Assembly: GCA_009693175.1 (NCBI GenBank)
Contig: SHXT01000003.1
Location: 21,130 to 85,129, forward strand
Direction: 5' to 3'
Source of the DNA: Candidatus Methylopumilus sp.
Lineage (GTDB): Bacteria; Pseudomonadota; Gammaproteobacteria; Burkholderiales; Methylophilaceae
DNA length: 64,000 nt
The stretch's first letter is position 1, and each line of letters begins with the position of its first letter. The notes below the pieces were generated by a model. The model was not told where the DNA came from. It worked only from the letters and a program-made list of their open reading frames with translations, and did no database searches. Of this stretch, positions 20,648 through 29,972 are shown piece after piece. Made by a program: the position numbers and the translations under genes.

Positions 20648-21448
20648 ATGGATATCTCGCTTTATTTTTCAAGTCTTATCTTAGGTCTCATTGAAGGTGC
20701 AACTGAATTTTTACCAGTCAGTAGCACGGGGCATTTAATTATTGCAGGAGATATCCTACGCTTTAATCAAGCATCAGCAAATGTTTTTGAAATTTTTATT
20801 CAGCTAGGAGCCATTCTTGCGATCGTCGTCGAATATCGCACAATACTTTTTAAAATCGCGCTCAATTCATTACATGACAAGAACTCACAAGCATTTATTT
20901 TACGTCTCTTCATTGCATTTTTACCAGCAGCCATTTTAGGACTTTTATTTCATAAAGCGATCAAAGCGTATTTATTTTCACCCCTCTATGTATCGCTCGC
21001 ACTCATCTTAGGTGGCGTGATAATGATGCTCATTGAAAAGCAATCTTTAAAAATCAACACGAAATCAACTGAGGCTATGAACATGCTACAAGCTTTTAAA
21101 ATTGGTTGTGCGCAATGCTTAGCTTTTATTCCCGGCGTTTCACGAGCGGCGGCAACTATTATGAGCGGTATGCTCTTAGGTTTAAATCGAAAAACAGCGA
21201 CTGAATTTTCTTTTTTTCTTGCGATTCCTGTTATTACGGCTGCAGCACTTTTTGATTTACTTAAAAATTTCCACGATCTCACATTGCAAGATCTACCAAT
21301 TTTTGTAATTGGTTTTATCACGGCTTTTTTAAGTGCTTATGCAGTGATTAAACTTTTTATTCGTTTTGTAGCTACACATACCTTCATCGCATTTGCTTGG
21401 TATCGCATTATCTTAGGTACCATCTTTTTTATTTATTTTAGTGTTTAA
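20648..21448 (+). CDS. uppP: Undecaprenyl-diphosphate phosphatase
   Basis: Recycles the undecaprenyl carrier lipid by removing a phosphate from undecaprenyl diphosphate on the periplasmic side; extra copies give bacitracin resistance. The 266-residue membrane protein has the BacA/UppP signatures EGATEFLPVSSTGHLI near residues 16-31 and PGVSRAAATIMSGML near residues 161-175, with about eight membrane helices. It begins on the base after the thiC stop and lacks a strong ribosome site, suggesting translational coupling to thiC, an unexpected pairing. Confidence 0.95.
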   Translation: MDISLYFSSLILGLIEGATEFLPVSSTGHLIIAGDILRFNQASANVFEIFIQLGAILAIVVEYRTILFKIALNSLHDKNSQAFILRLFIAFLPAAILGLLFHKAIKAYLFSPLYVSLALILGGVIMMLIEKQSLKINTKSTEAMNMLQAFKIGCAQCLAFIPGVSRAAATIMSGMLLGLNRKTATEFSFFLAIPVITAAALFDLLKNFHDLTLQDLPIFVIGFITAFLSAYAVIKLFIRFVATHTFIAFAWYRIILGTIFFIYFSV

Positions 21449-21450
21449 CG

Positions 21451-22098
21451 ATGTCAAATCATCGAGCGTTAATTCAAACACTGCATGGTATCGTCAAAAA
21501 AGCTGAGCGTCATCCCGTGAGCATTAAGAAAGGTTTATCGCAGCTTAATCATTTTGGATTTTCATTTATTAGTTTTTTGTTGGTGTTGCCTTTTATGCAA
21601 CCCTTCCCAGTCGGTCCTATCAGCGTATTAGGTGGCATTACATTTGTAGCCTTTGGTTGGCAAATTTTAAAAGGATATGCTGTGCCTCATTTGCCTAAAA
21701 AAATTGATAGCATTGTATTAAGTCTTGATAACTGGCGACGTATTACAAATGCTGCTATTAAGCTTATTCTATGGACTGAAAAATTTACCAAGCCACGCTT
21801 ACTTAGTCTTATTAAAGACTCTTTAGGTATTCAAATCCAAGCGATTTGTCTTATTTTTTCAGGCATGCTCATGGCTATTCCTTTTGGTATACTGCCTTTA
21901 AATAATTTTTTTCCAGGACTCGCGATTTTATTTTGTGCACTTGGTCAACTTCACAAAGATGGTCTTTTTATTTTAATTGCTTTCTTTTGGATTCTTTTTA
22001 CCATAGCTTATTTCGCTGTATTTTTTGTAGGTCTTTATCTCTTAGGTTTCGAAGGTATAAATAACTTTAGCCACTGGCTTCACCAACTCTCTTCATGA
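21451..22098 (+). CDS. Exopolysaccharide synthesis ExoD family membrane protein
   Basis: A 215-residue inner membrane protein of the ExoD family, first described as affecting exopolysaccharide formation and alkali tolerance in rhizobia, without a known biochemical activity. Visible are a soluble N-terminal helix region, then hydrophobic segments near residues 33-60, about 125-165 and about 170-200, and the family stretch MQPFPVGPISVLGGITFVAFGWQ cut by eye near residues 50-72. It starts two bases after uppP and its end overlaps mutY by four bases, so all four genes from thiC are tightly coupled. Confidence 0.82.
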   Translation: MSNHRALIQTLHGIVKKAERHPVSIKKGLSQLNHFGFSFISFLLVLPFMQPFPVGPISVLGGITFVAFGWQILKGYAVPHLPKKIDSIVLSLDNWRRITNAAIKLILWTEKFTKPRLLSLIKDSLGIQIQAICLIFSGMLMAIPFGILPLNNFFPGLAILFCALGQLHKDGLFILIAFFWILFTIAYFAVFFVGLYLLGFEGINNFSHWLHQLSS

Positions 22099-23120
22099 AA
22101 TCACTTGCTAATCAGTTGATCACTTGGCATGCCAAGTCGGGTCGGCATCATTTGCCTTGGCAAAAATCTAAAGATCCTTATGCCGTATGGGTATCTGAAA
22201 TTATGTTACAACAGACACAAGTTGCTACCGTCATTGATTATTACCAACGCTTTATGAAAAAATTCCCCACAATTAAAGCATTGGCTAACGCTGACGAAGA
22301 GGAGGTAATGCGCTTATGGAGTGGTTTAGGTTATTACCGACGCGCACGTTTTCTTCATGAAGGCGCTCAAATGATCATGCATGATATGCAAGGTATTTTC
22401 CCATCTGACTTTGAAATGATGATGAAGATACCGGGCATTGGACGATCAACTGCCGGTGCTATTGCCGCTTTTTCATTTAATCAAAGAAAAGCAATTCTTG
22501 ATGGCAATGTGAAACGTATTTTTGCCCGCTATTTTTTAATCACAGAATGGACGGGGCTCCCTAATATCGAAAAAAAACTATGGGCCTATGCTGAATCCCT
22601 TTTGCCTAAAAAAGCGATTGCAATTTATACCCAAGCGCTGATGGATTTAGGGGCCACGGTATGTAATAAAAAACCGCTATGTCCTCTATGCCCGCTTAAA
22701 AAAACGTGTGTTGCATTTTTAAAAAACAAAGTACATGCCGTGCCATTGCCGCGACCTAAAAAGAATATTCCTACACAATCCATATATATGGTCATCATCA
22801 AAAATTATGAAGAAGTACTTTTAGAAAAACGTCCTCATCAAGGTATATGGGGAGGGCTTTGGTCTTTACCTCAGTATGAAAATAAAACCATCAACACTGG
22901 AAATTGGGTGAAAAAAAAATTTGGGTTTGATGCGGTGATGATCAAAAAAAATCTTCACATAACAACGACATTCACACATTTCAAACTTAATATTACTTAT
23001 AGCATTCTTGAGACTAAATCTCAGCGTTCAACCCAGCCGTATACATGGATTCCCCTAGAAGATTTAGAAGGTGCAGCACTTCCTGCAGTAATAAGAAAAA
23101 TACTTTTAAAACTCAAATAA
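22095..23120 (+). CDS. mutY: A/G-specific adenine DNA glycosylase
   Basis: Removes adenine mispaired with 8-oxoguanine. The 341-residue protein has the helix-hairpin-helix motif IPGIGRSTAGAI (residues 112-123), catalytic Glu35 and Asp136 (ILDGNVKRI), a [4Fe-4S] cluster formed by Cys190, Cys196, Cys199 and Cys205 (C-x6-C-x2-C-x5-C), and a C-terminal MutT-like domain (from about residue 225) that recognises 8-oxoguanine. All key residues are present. Its ATG overlaps the exoD stop (ATGA), and its end overlaps the convergent acetyltransferase gene by 15 bases. Confidence 0.96.
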   Translation: MKSLANQLITWHAKSGRHHLPWQKSKDPYAVWVSEIMLQQTQVATVIDYYQRFMKKFPTIKALANADEEEVMRLWSGLGYYRRARFLHEGAQMIMHDMQGIFPSDFEMMMKIPGIGRSTAGAIAAFSFNQRKAILDGNVKRIFARYFLITEWTGLPNIEKKLWAYAESLLPKKAIAIYTQALMDLGATVCNKKPLCPLCPLKKTCVAFLKNKVHAVPLPRPKKNIPTQSIYMVIIKNYEEVLLEKRPHQGIWGGLWSLPQYENKTINTGNWVKKKFGFDAVMIKKNLHITTTFTHFKLNITYSILETKSQRSTQPYTWIPLEDLEGAALPAVIRKILLKLK

Positions 23121-23540
23121 CATATCGCGATGTGGAATATTTACGTCCAGATAAATTTCACTCATAATCTTAAATCCAAACTTCATATAAAAATTAATTG
23201 CGTGACATTGTGCGCTAATGGCAATCGACTTTAAATGATTAACTTTTGCTGTCAGCATTACTTTCTCGATTAATGCTCGACCTACGCCTTGATGACGCAT
23301 TTCTTTTAATACAGCCATGCGTCCTAATTGCAAACTATCATTCGATACCATACCTCTTGCACAGCCAATCACCTTTCCATCTTGATAAGCTAAAAAATGA
23401 ATGGCTCTTTCATCTATGCCATCCCACTCTAAATCAATAGGAACTTTTTGTTCTTCAATAAACACTTTTTGACGAATCATCTTGAGCGCATCATATGCAT
23501 CAATCCAATTTGCAATATCAATTTGAAGGTTAGATTTCAT
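23106..23540 (-). CDS. GNAT family N-acetyltransferase
   Basis: A 144-residue acetyltransferase of the GNAT superfamily, resembling the ElaA/YjdJ-like group. The start WIDAYDALKMIRQKVFIEEQKVP is the family's first helix, and the acetyl-CoA loop is RHQGVGRALIEKVM (near residues 81-94), following the strand LGRMAVLKEMR. The substrate cannot be predicted. It is transcribed alone, convergent with mutY. Confidence 0.88.
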   Translation of the reverse strand: MKSNLQIDIANWIDAYDALKMIRQKVFIEEQKVPIDLEWDGIDERAIHFLAYQDGKVIGCARGMVSNDSLQLGRMAVLKEMRHQGVGRALIEKVMLTAKVNHLKSIAISAQCHAINFYMKFGFKIMSEIYLDVNIPHRDMLFEF

Positions 23541-23612
23541 AAGTGAAATACTTGCATCTTGATTGTGTTAAAGGCATGATATGCTTTCTTTCTATCTTTT
23601 TTTAAGGATTGT

Positions 23613-24041
23613 ATGAATAAATTTTTACCTGCTATCGCACGCGTATTCATTGCACAAATTTTTCTTATATCCATCATTCTTTCACTCACTGGCATTCTCA
23701 ATATAGTTGGTGGTTATATGGCCTATCAAAATGGATTGATGAGCCATGGTCTTCCTGGTATTTTTGCACCAATTTCAGTCGTAGTGCAACTCATCGTCGG
23801 ATTTACCCTTTTAATAGGATTTAAAACAAGGATTTCAGCGATCATATTAACGATCTATACACTCATCAATGCTTTATCTTATTTATATACATTTACGATA
23901 GTGCCAGCACCTTTGAATCTTCTTCCTCTTCAGCAAGCTATGCAATACCTAGCAATTACCGGTGGCTTAATTATGCTCATGCAAAATCCAGTGACCACTT
24001 TTGCATTTGATAATAGAGCAAAAACAAAAAAACAAAAATAA
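23613..24041 (+). CDS. DoxX family membrane protein
   Basis: A 142-residue protein with four membrane helices (about residues 10-33, 52-68, 72-90 and 100-122) and the DoxX-like opening ARVFIAQIFLISIILSLTGI. DoxX/DoxD-type proteins are linked to redox enzymes or to oxidative-stress complexes, but most members have no known role. The length is normal (130-150). It is monocistronic and followed by a strong terminator. Confidence 0.82.
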   Translation: MNKFLPAIARVFIAQIFLISIILSLTGILNIVGGYMAYQNGLMSHGLPGIFAPISVVVQLIVGFTLLIGFKTRISAIILTIYTLINALSYLYTFTIVPAPLNLLPLQQAMQYLAITGGLIMLMQNPVTTFAFDNRAKTKKQK

Positions 24042-24055
24042 TATTTAGTGCATTT

Positions 24056-24082
24056 AAAAAGCAGCCGATGGCTGCTTTTTTT
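24056..24082 (+). terminator. Rho-independent terminator after the DoxX gene
   Basis: GCAGCC (24061-24066) and GGCTGC (24070-24075) form a stem with a GAT loop, extended by flanking A and T runs and followed by seven T residues. Confidence 0.9.
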
Positions 24083-24212
24083 GTATTGATTTATATCAAG
24101 TACCGTCATGAATCATGGTAATCATTAAAATACCTTTTAAGTACCCTCACTTTTTTAGAGTAGGTTAAAATATGAGCATTCGGTGCATATGCATAACGAT
24201 AAGGAATCAATT

Positions 24213-24812
24213 ATGGCAACTTTATCTACAAAATATACAAAGACCGCAATCATACTGCATTGGTTAATTGGATTCGGTATTGTCTTCATGTTTTTATTGG
24301 GCTGGTATATGTGCGACCTACCAAAGGAAGCCGCTAAAGCTTCGAATTATGATTTATTTGATTTAGGCATTTATACATGGCAATTAAGTGAGGAAGTTTC
24401 GCCACGCACTTTTTATTTCAATCTTCATAAATCTATAGGAATTACGCTTCTCGGATTCATTGCATTTAGAGTTTTCTGGCGACTTACGCATCCCGCACCG
24501 GCCCTCATCAAAACAATGAAAGCATGGGAAAAGAAATTAGCGAATGCAACACATCATGCTTTATATCTTATTATGGTCCTTTTGCCCTTATCAGGCTTAA
24601 CCATGGCCTTATATAGTAAGTACGGTGTTAAATGGTTTGGTATTTCCTTAGCTGAAGGTTTAGGTAATAAAGGTGTCAGAGATTTTTTTAAAGAAACTCA
24701 TGAAGCTATTGGCATTCTATTGCTTATATTACTTGTGCTTCATATATTAGCTGTCATTAAACATGCCTTTGTGAATAAAGATGGCACTTTAAAACGCATG
24801 ATGTTTAAGTAA
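24213..24812 (+). CDS. Cytochrome b561 family protein
   Basis: A 199-residue inner membrane di-haem cytochrome b. Four membrane helices carry paired histidines: ILHWLIGFGI near residue 16, FNLHKSIGITLLGF near residue 70, THHALYLIMVLLPLSG near residue 111, and KETHEAIGILLLILLVLHI near residues 163-178. These fit a b561-type quinol or cytochrome electron carrier. I chose the ATG at 24213, which has AAGGA upstream and places the first helix normally; an in-frame start at 24183 is weaker. It is monocistronic. Partners are not evident nearby. Confidence 0.88.
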   Translation: MATLSTKYTKTAIILHWLIGFGIVFMFLLGWYMCDLPKEAAKASNYDLFDLGIYTWQLSEEVSPRTFYFNLHKSIGITLLGFIAFRVFWRLTHPAPALIKTMKAWEKKLANATHHALYLIMVLLPLSGLTMALYSKYGVKWFGISLAEGLGNKGVRDFFKETHEAIGILLLILLVLHILAVIKHAFVNKDGTLKRMMFK

Positions 24813-24869
24813 TTATCATTTAAATTAAAAAGCCCTATTATGCGAGAGTTTTTTAATATCTAAAGTCAC

Positions 24870-26093
24870 TTATTGATATCTTAGCGCTTCAATAGGATGA
24901 AGCTTCGCAGCCTTACTGGCGGGATAGTATCCAAAAAAAACACCTACACTTGCAGCTACTGAAAAAGCTAAAGCAATAGATTGCATAGAAATTAATATTT
25001 CTGCACCCGCCATTTTCTTTACCATTAACGCACCCCCTAATCCAAGGCCTACACCAATGATACAACCTACAATAGAAATCACACATGCTTCCAATAAAAA
25101 CTGAAGGAGAATATCTTTTTCTCGAGCACCGATTGCCATACGAATACCAATTTCACGTGTGCGCTCAGTGACCGACACCAGCATAATATTCATAATACCA
25201 ATACCTCCCACAAGTAGTGAGATAGATGCAATAGCCCCCAATAACATCGACATGGTTCTTGCGGTATCACTTGCTGTCTTTGCCATAGCCGTTAAATTTC
25301 TTATAGAAAAATCACTTTCAGTATTTTCACGAATATTATGTCGCTGACGTATAAGTTCATTAATCGCATTTTCTGCAGTCTCCATATATTTTTCTGATTT
25401 TGCTTGAGCCATAATCATACGAACACTACCTGGAATCTGATTACCAAATAATTTTCGTTGTGCGGTAGTAATCGGCACAATGATCGTATCGTCTTGATCG
25501 CGCCCATCAAAACTTTGTCCTTTAGCTTCTAATACACCTAAAACCATGAAGGGGCTTTTTTTAATGCGAATCGTTTTGCCAATAGGATCCACATCATCGC
25601 CAAATAAATTTTCAACCACTGTTTTCCCAATCAAAGCGACACGATTAGCCGAACGAATATCAGTCTCCGTAAACAAATTACCACTATCAACATTCCATCC
25701 ACGAATAGAAAAATAAGAAGGTGCCGTACCAATAATGACTGTATTCCAATTATTTCCTGCATAAATAATTTGTGCATTACCTGTGCTAATAGGTGCAATC
25801 ATTGCAATATCATCTAACTCACCAATTGCATTAGCGTCATTGATATTTAATGCTGAAGAGTTACCTGAGCCAGTTCTTGATCCTGATGTGCTTGAAGAGC
25901 CCGATAAAATCACAAATAAATTACTTCCCATCGAATCGATCGATTTTTTAATAGCCTGTTGTGCACCTTCACCTATCGCCATCATGAGGACAACCGCACT
26001 TACACCAATTACCATACCTAACATCGTCAAAAATGTTCTTAAGCGGTTAGCGCCCATCGCATGCCAGGCTTCACTTAACATAGAAAAAAACAT
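24870..26093 (-). CDS. MacB-type ABC transporter permease
   Basis: A 407-residue membrane part of a MacAB-type tripartite exporter. It has one N-terminal helix (about residues 17-42), a large periplasmic MacB core domain (residues 50-270), and three C-terminal helices in the FtsX domain (from about residue 282, with LLVGGIGIMNIMLVSVTERTREIG). Unlike E. coli MacB, the ATPase is a separate gene, immediately upstream and abutting it. It is the last gene of the TolC-MacA-ATPase-permease unit. Such pumps move peptides, lipids, siderophores or macrolides from the periplasm outwards. Confidence 0.92.
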   Translation of the reverse strand: MFFSMLSEAWHAMGANRLRTFLTMLGMVIGVSAVVLMMAIGEGAQQAIKKSIDSMGSNLFVILSGSSSTSGSRTGSGNSSALNINDANAIGELDDIAMIAPISTGNAQIIYAGNNWNTVIIGTAPSYFSIRGWNVDSGNLFTETDIRSANRVALIGKTVVENLFGDDVDPIGKTIRIKKSPFMVLGVLEAKGQSFDGRDQDDTIIVPITTAQRKLFGNQIPGSVRMIMAQAKSEKYMETAENAINELIRQRHNIRENTESDFSIRNLTAMAKTASDTARTMSMLLGAIASISLLVGGIGIMNIMLVSVTERTREIGIRMAIGAREKDILLQFLLEACVISIVGCIIGVGLGLGGALMVKKMAGAEILISMQSIALAFSVAASVGVFFGYYPASKAAKLHPIEALRYQ

Positions 26094-26800
26094 TAATAGA
26101 TTTCCTCAAATTTTTGATTGCGTCGATCATCTACAATTCTTCCATCTAAAAAACGTATTTGTCTACTTGCATGATCTGCGATGTCATTTTCATGTGTCAC
26201 GATAATAATCGTGATGCCTTCTTTATTTAAAGTATTAAATAAAGACATAATCTCTTCACTCGTTTTACTATCTAAATTACCTGTTGGTTCATCTGCTAAG
26301 ATAATACGTGGTTGATTAATGAGCGCACGTGCAATTGCAACACGCTGTTCTTGGCCACCTGAAATTTGATTAGGTTTCGAATTGAGGTATTGACCTAGGC
26401 CTACTTTTTCTAATAGTTTTTTTGATTTTTCATCTCTCAGCATTTTGCTATCATTTGCATAAACTAAAGGTAAAGATACATTGTCGAGAAGTGTTGATCT
26501 TGAAAGTAAATTAAATCCTTGAAATACAAAACCTATAGTTTTATTTCTAAGCTTTGCAAGTTCATTACCATTGAGTGATTTAATCGATTGATGATCAAGT
26601 TTATATTCGCCTTGTGTTGGCCGATCTAAACATCCTAGAATATTCATAAATGTCGACTTGCCGGAACCTGAAGGTCCCATAATCGCAACGTAGTCACCTT
26701 CGGAAATCGTAAGATTAACATCTTTCAGTACGGGAAAAACGCCTGCGACGGTATCGTAGTCTTTATAAAGCCCGCTAATTTCAATGACATTATTAATCAT
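26093..26800 (-). CDS. ABC transporter ATP-binding protein of MacAB type
   Basis: A 235-residue ATPase of the LolD/MacB class. Walker A is GPSGSGKST (residues 42-50), the signature is SGGQEQRVAIARAL, Walker B is IILADEPTGNLDSKT, and the H-loop is VTHEND. The signature has Glu where most relatives have Gln (SGGQE for SGGQQ), a common minor variant. It abuts the permease gene by one base and follows the adaptor gene by three bases, so the four export genes form one operon. Confidence 0.94.
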   Translation of the reverse strand: MINNVIEISGLYKDYDTVAGVFPVLKDVNLTISEGDYVAIMGPSGSGKSTFMNILGCLDRPTQGEYKLDHQSIKSLNGNELAKLRNKTIGFVFQGFNLLSRSTLLDNVSLPLVYANDSKMLRDEKSKKLLEKVGLGQYLNSKPNQISGGQEQRVAIARALINQPRIILADEPTGNLDSKTSEEIMSLFNTLNKEGITIIIVTHENDIADHASRQIRFLDGRIVDDRRNQKFEEIY

Positions 26801-26803
26801 GCA

Positions 26804-28000
26804 TTAAAATACTCGTGGTGGGCGATTGGGCCCTTGTGCACTTGAACCTGATTTGTTATCTCCCAGCGCATCGCCGGTAATGATGAGATCATTTGCTTTA
26901 ATCTCCGAACTTATAATTTCAGTAAATTTTCCATTGGTAATACTTGTTTTAACTTTCACCATTTCAGGTTTGTTATTTTTTAATATATAAACTTTACCAA
27001 AAGCCAAACCATCATCTACTGATTTAAGCTTGTCATTTTTGTTATTTTCTTTTTTGATCGCCGCAATCGTTTCATCATTTTTAGGACGATAACGAAGAGC
27101 CGCGTTAGGAACCAAAAGTACATTGTCATGTTTAGCAAAAGTAATATTCACATAAGCCGTCATACCAGGTAACAACAATTGATCTGGATTATCAACTGAA
27201 ATAACAATATTATATGTCACGACATTAGCAGTGTTAGTAGGATTTAATCGAATTTGTTTAACCACACCTTCAAAATTTTTATTCGGAAATGCATCAACAT
27301 TAAATTTAGCGACTTGCCCTACTTTAATACGGCCAATATCTGCTTCTGCGAAGCTTGTATCAATCTGCATCTTGGATAAGTCTTGCGCAATTTTAAATAA
27401 GGTGGGTGTTTGTAAACTTGCAGCTACTGTCTGGCCCACATCAACCACACGATCCACCACCACACCTGACACAGGAGAGCGAATAATTGAATAGCTGTAA
27501 TTAGTTTGATCACGTTTAAGCTGTGCTTGAGTAGTTGTGAGTTGAGCTTGTGCTGATTTAAAGGCTTGAATCGCTTCGTCAAGATCTTGCTTTGATACAT
27601 ATTCTTGTTGAAATAAATTACGCATTCTCGCTTCATTCGCTTTAGCTAATTCGAGAGAAGCTTCATTATTTTTTACATTACCCAGCGACTGGGCAATCTG
27701 CGCTTTAAATAGTTCATCTTCTAATTCTAAAAGCACCTGATCTTTTTTGACTTGAGCGTTATAGTCTGCATAGATTTTTTTAACGCGCCCGGAAACTTGC
27801 GTACCCACATTCACGAGAATCACAGGATTAATAGTGCCATTGGCAGTGACATTTTGTTCAATGTCACCAAGCGTTACATTTTGAAGTCGATATAAATCTT
27901 CAGGTTTCTTTTTATGCGCTAATTGATAAACGTAGAGCGCTGAAAATATAAATACTAAAATTGAAACAATGCTTAACAGACGATTAGCTATTTTTTTCAT
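26804..28000 (-). CDS. MacA-like periplasmic adaptor (HlyD/RND MFP family)
   Basis: A 398-residue membrane fusion protein joining the ABC permease to TolC. It has one N-terminal membrane helix (residues 9-26), a lipoyl half-motif near VNVGTQVSGRVKKIYADYN (residues 64-82), an alpha-helical hairpin (about residues 95-165), the second lipoyl half VVVDRVVDVGQTV, then beta-barrel and membrane-proximal domains. The C-terminus is rich in Ser, Gly and Pro. Its position between the TolC-like and ATPase genes agrees with the MacA role. Confidence 0.92.
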   Translation of the reverse strand: MKKIANRLLSIVSILVFIFSALYVYQLAHKKKPEDLYRLQNVTLGDIEQNVTANGTINPVILVNVGTQVSGRVKKIYADYNAQVKKDQVLLELEDELFKAQIAQSLGNVKNNEASLELAKANEARMRNLFQQEYVSKQDLDEAIQAFKSAQAQLTTTQAQLKRDQTNYSYSIIRSPVSGVVVDRVVDVGQTVAASLQTPTLFKIAQDLSKMQIDTSFAEADIGRIKVGQVAKFNVDAFPNKNFEGVVKQIRLNPTNTANVVTYNIVISVDNPDQLLLPGMTAYVNITFAKHDNVLLVPNAALRYRPKNDETIAAIKKENNKNDKLKSVDDGLAFGKVYILKNNKPEMVKVKTSITNGKFTEIISSEIKANDLIITGDALGDNKSGSSAQGPNRPPRVF

Positions 28001-28006
28001 CTTAAG

Positions 28007-29455
28007 TCATTCTCTTAACGCTTCAGGTAATTTATGAATCATTGCATTATCAAGGACACCAATCGATTGGGCAAGGGTTGTTCTTGCAATATTCCAATTT
28101 AAAATAGATTGTATCTTTTGTTGTTTTGCATTAGCTAAAGCACTTTGTGCATTTAATGTATCAATCATATTGCCAACACCTTCCTTATATCTTCCAAGTG
28201 CCATACGTGAAGACTCTTCTGCGCTTGAAACTAGAACCATAGATGCCTTAATTGACTCGTTCGCTGTTTTTAAGTTTTGATAAGCAGTCCATACGTCAAG
28301 TGACACCTGTAATTTTAATTGGTCTCTTTGTGATGCATTAAGTTCCGCAGTCGCTTCAGCTGATCGAATAAGATAAGTTGGCTTGTAACCTCCAAAAAGG
28401 GGGATGCTTACATTAATACCAATCGCTGAATTATTGGTATAAGTTGCATTACTATCGTCCGAATGTGTATTCGATAAATTAAGTGCCACGGTAGGTTTTG
28501 AATCGGCTTTAGCGGCATCAATTTTAGCTAAGGAAGCTTTGACTTGCGCTTCACTTGCAATTAAATCTGGTCGTTGAAGTCGTGCTTGCTCAATCAGTGC
28601 TTGAATATCACCATCTACCATCTGTGGTATGACATTCACCTTACTCTCTTGTAGCTGAAAGGGCACATTTGCAGAAATGCCCATCACATTTGCAAGATTG
28701 CCATAAGCAATTTTAAGCGCCCCTTCATTTTTAAGTTTTGTTAAAGTCGCATTGGCAAATGAAGTCTGTGCTTGAAGTTTATCTGCGGGGGTTGAAACGC
28801 CTGCAATATATTTAGCCTCTGCAGATTTAAAGCTTTCTTGGTATAAATGTTCGGATTCAATCGATGCATCCATTAATGCTTTATTCGCATGTACTTGATA
28901 AAAAGTATTGACGGCTGCCAATAAAACATTTTGTACCGTTGCATTTTGTGTTGCACTTGCTGCTTTTAAAAGTTGGTGCGCATTTTCTAAGTTTGCATCA
29001 CGACTGCCAAAATCATACAAAAGATAAGATGCCACAATTTTATTGGTCACATTTGAATAATTTGTCGTTCGTGTTTTATTTTCACTAGCTGATGTTGTAT
29101 TGGTGACCGATGGGAAAAAAAGTGATCGTGCAACACCTACTTGAGCTGATTGAACTTTAGCGCTCGCATACACTTCTTTTGTTTGAGGATTATGACAAAG
29201 AGCCGCCTCTGTCACTTCAACCAAAGACAAAGGTTTGTCATATGTTTTTGGGCTACACGCATCACCTACCGATGGATCCATATAACCCTGGGGTATCAGT
29301 TGAATACGCTCTTCTTTTAAATCCTTATCTGAATACCAAATAGACTCAGCAGCATTAGCTGGTAATAAAACACTTAATAAAGAAAAAATGAGGAAAAAAT
29401 GAGAATAATTCACATCTAGAAATCTTTTTAAAAAACAGATTATTAAGTACCCCAT
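28007..29455 (-). CDS. TolC family outer membrane efflux protein
   Basis: A 482-residue outer membrane channel with two TolC repeats (OEP domains): the first from about residue 75 with LVEVTEAALCHNPQTKE, the second from about residue 285 with LIEQARLQRPDLIASEAQV. It has long helical Ala/Gln/Asn-rich stretches and a signal sequence. The signal would be more regular if translation started at the GTG at 29413 (NYSHFFLIFSLL follows). The listed ATG gives a longer N-terminus without a clear ribosome site. It heads the MacA-ATPase-MacB operon, seven bases before the adaptor gene. Confidence 0.9.
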   Translation of the reverse strand: MGYLIICFLKRFLDVNYSHFFLIFSLLSVLLPANAAESIWYSDKDLKEERIQLIPQGYMDPSVGDACSPKTYDKPLSLVEVTEAALCHNPQTKEVYASAKVQSAQVGVARSLFFPSVTNTTSASENKTRTTNYSNVTNKIVASYLLYDFGSRDANLENAHQLLKAASATQNATVQNVLLAAVNTFYQVHANKALMDASIESEHLYQESFKSAEAKYIAGVSTPADKLQAQTSFANATLTKLKNEGALKIAYGNLANVMGISANVPFQLQESKVNVIPQMVDGDIQALIEQARLQRPDLIASEAQVKASLAKIDAAKADSKPTVALNLSNTHSDDSNATYTNNSAIGINVSIPLFGGYKPTYLIRSAEATAELNASQRDQLKLQVSLDVWTAYQNLKTANESIKASMVLVSSAEESSRMALGRYKEGVGNMIDTLNAQSALANAKQQKIQSILNWNIARTTLAQSIGVLDNAMIHKLPEALRE

Positions 29456-29486
29456 ATGGACAAAATCTTAACATGGGAATATGAAG

Positions 29487-29509
29487 AATAGACTAAGGTT
29501 AAGTCTATT
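29487..29509. repeat. Inverted repeat in front of the TolC-MacAB operon
   Basis: AATAGACT (29487-29494) and AGTCTATT (29502-29509) are perfect 8-base inverted copies with a 7-base spacer. They lie in the 76-base gap between the DUF2147 gene and the TolC-like gene. It may be a regulator's binding site or a weak transcription stop; no good T-run follows. Confidence 0.5.
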
Positions 29510-29531
29510 TAATTTAACAAATTCAATGAAT

Positions 29532-29966
29532 TTATTTGGCGCGACTTAAATAACGATCTTGAGAAATGATACGATTAACAACCACATGTAATTCAATGCG
29601 ATTGTCTGGCAGTGACTTTAATTGACACTTATAAATTTTGCCAGAATCAGGATCTAAGACTTTACCTTCTAATTCTTTTTTACTATTCATTTTTAATTTT
29701 TTAAATACAACTAAGCCAATGATTGATTTATTTTTGTCTAATCCGGTACAAGGCTTACAAACGTCCACAGGATCATCTTCTGGATCAGAAAATACTTCTA
29801 TAATTTTCCCTTCAAAACCACCTGTCTTATTTTGAGAAATCTGAATAATAGCTTCAGGGCTGTCCGTAAAATCATCCAACATATTCCAATTACCAATAGG
29901 CCATATTTCACCCGCCCAAAGCCCCGGGGTAATGAACATAAGACATATCAATAAATATTTATTCAT
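29532..29966 (-). CDS. DUF2147 domain secreted protein
   Basis: A 144-residue exported protein: signal peptide cleaved near WAG-EI (residue 19), then a DUF2147 beta domain starting IGNWNMLDD and including FEGKIIEVF and a VCKPCTGLDKNK segment. Proteins of this family are predicted periplasmic lipocalin-like or small-ligand-binding folds, without known activity. It sits at the junction between the KAS/ACP cluster and the TolC-MacAB operon, six bases after the EmrE-like gene, so it probably belongs to the biosynthetic unit. Confidence 0.8.
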   Translation of the reverse strand: MNKYLLICLMFITPGLWAGEIWPIGNWNMLDDFTDSPEAIIQISQNKTGGFEGKIIEVFSDPEDDPVDVCKPCTGLDKNKSIIGLVVFKKLKMNSKKELEGKVLDPDSGKIYKCQLKSLPDNRIELHVVVNRIISQDRYLSRAK

Positions 29967-29972
29967 AAATTT

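Noticed and set aside
24813..24869. Terminator between cytochrome b561 and the MacB-type gene
   Set aside because: A T-run exists but no stable stem could be drawn.
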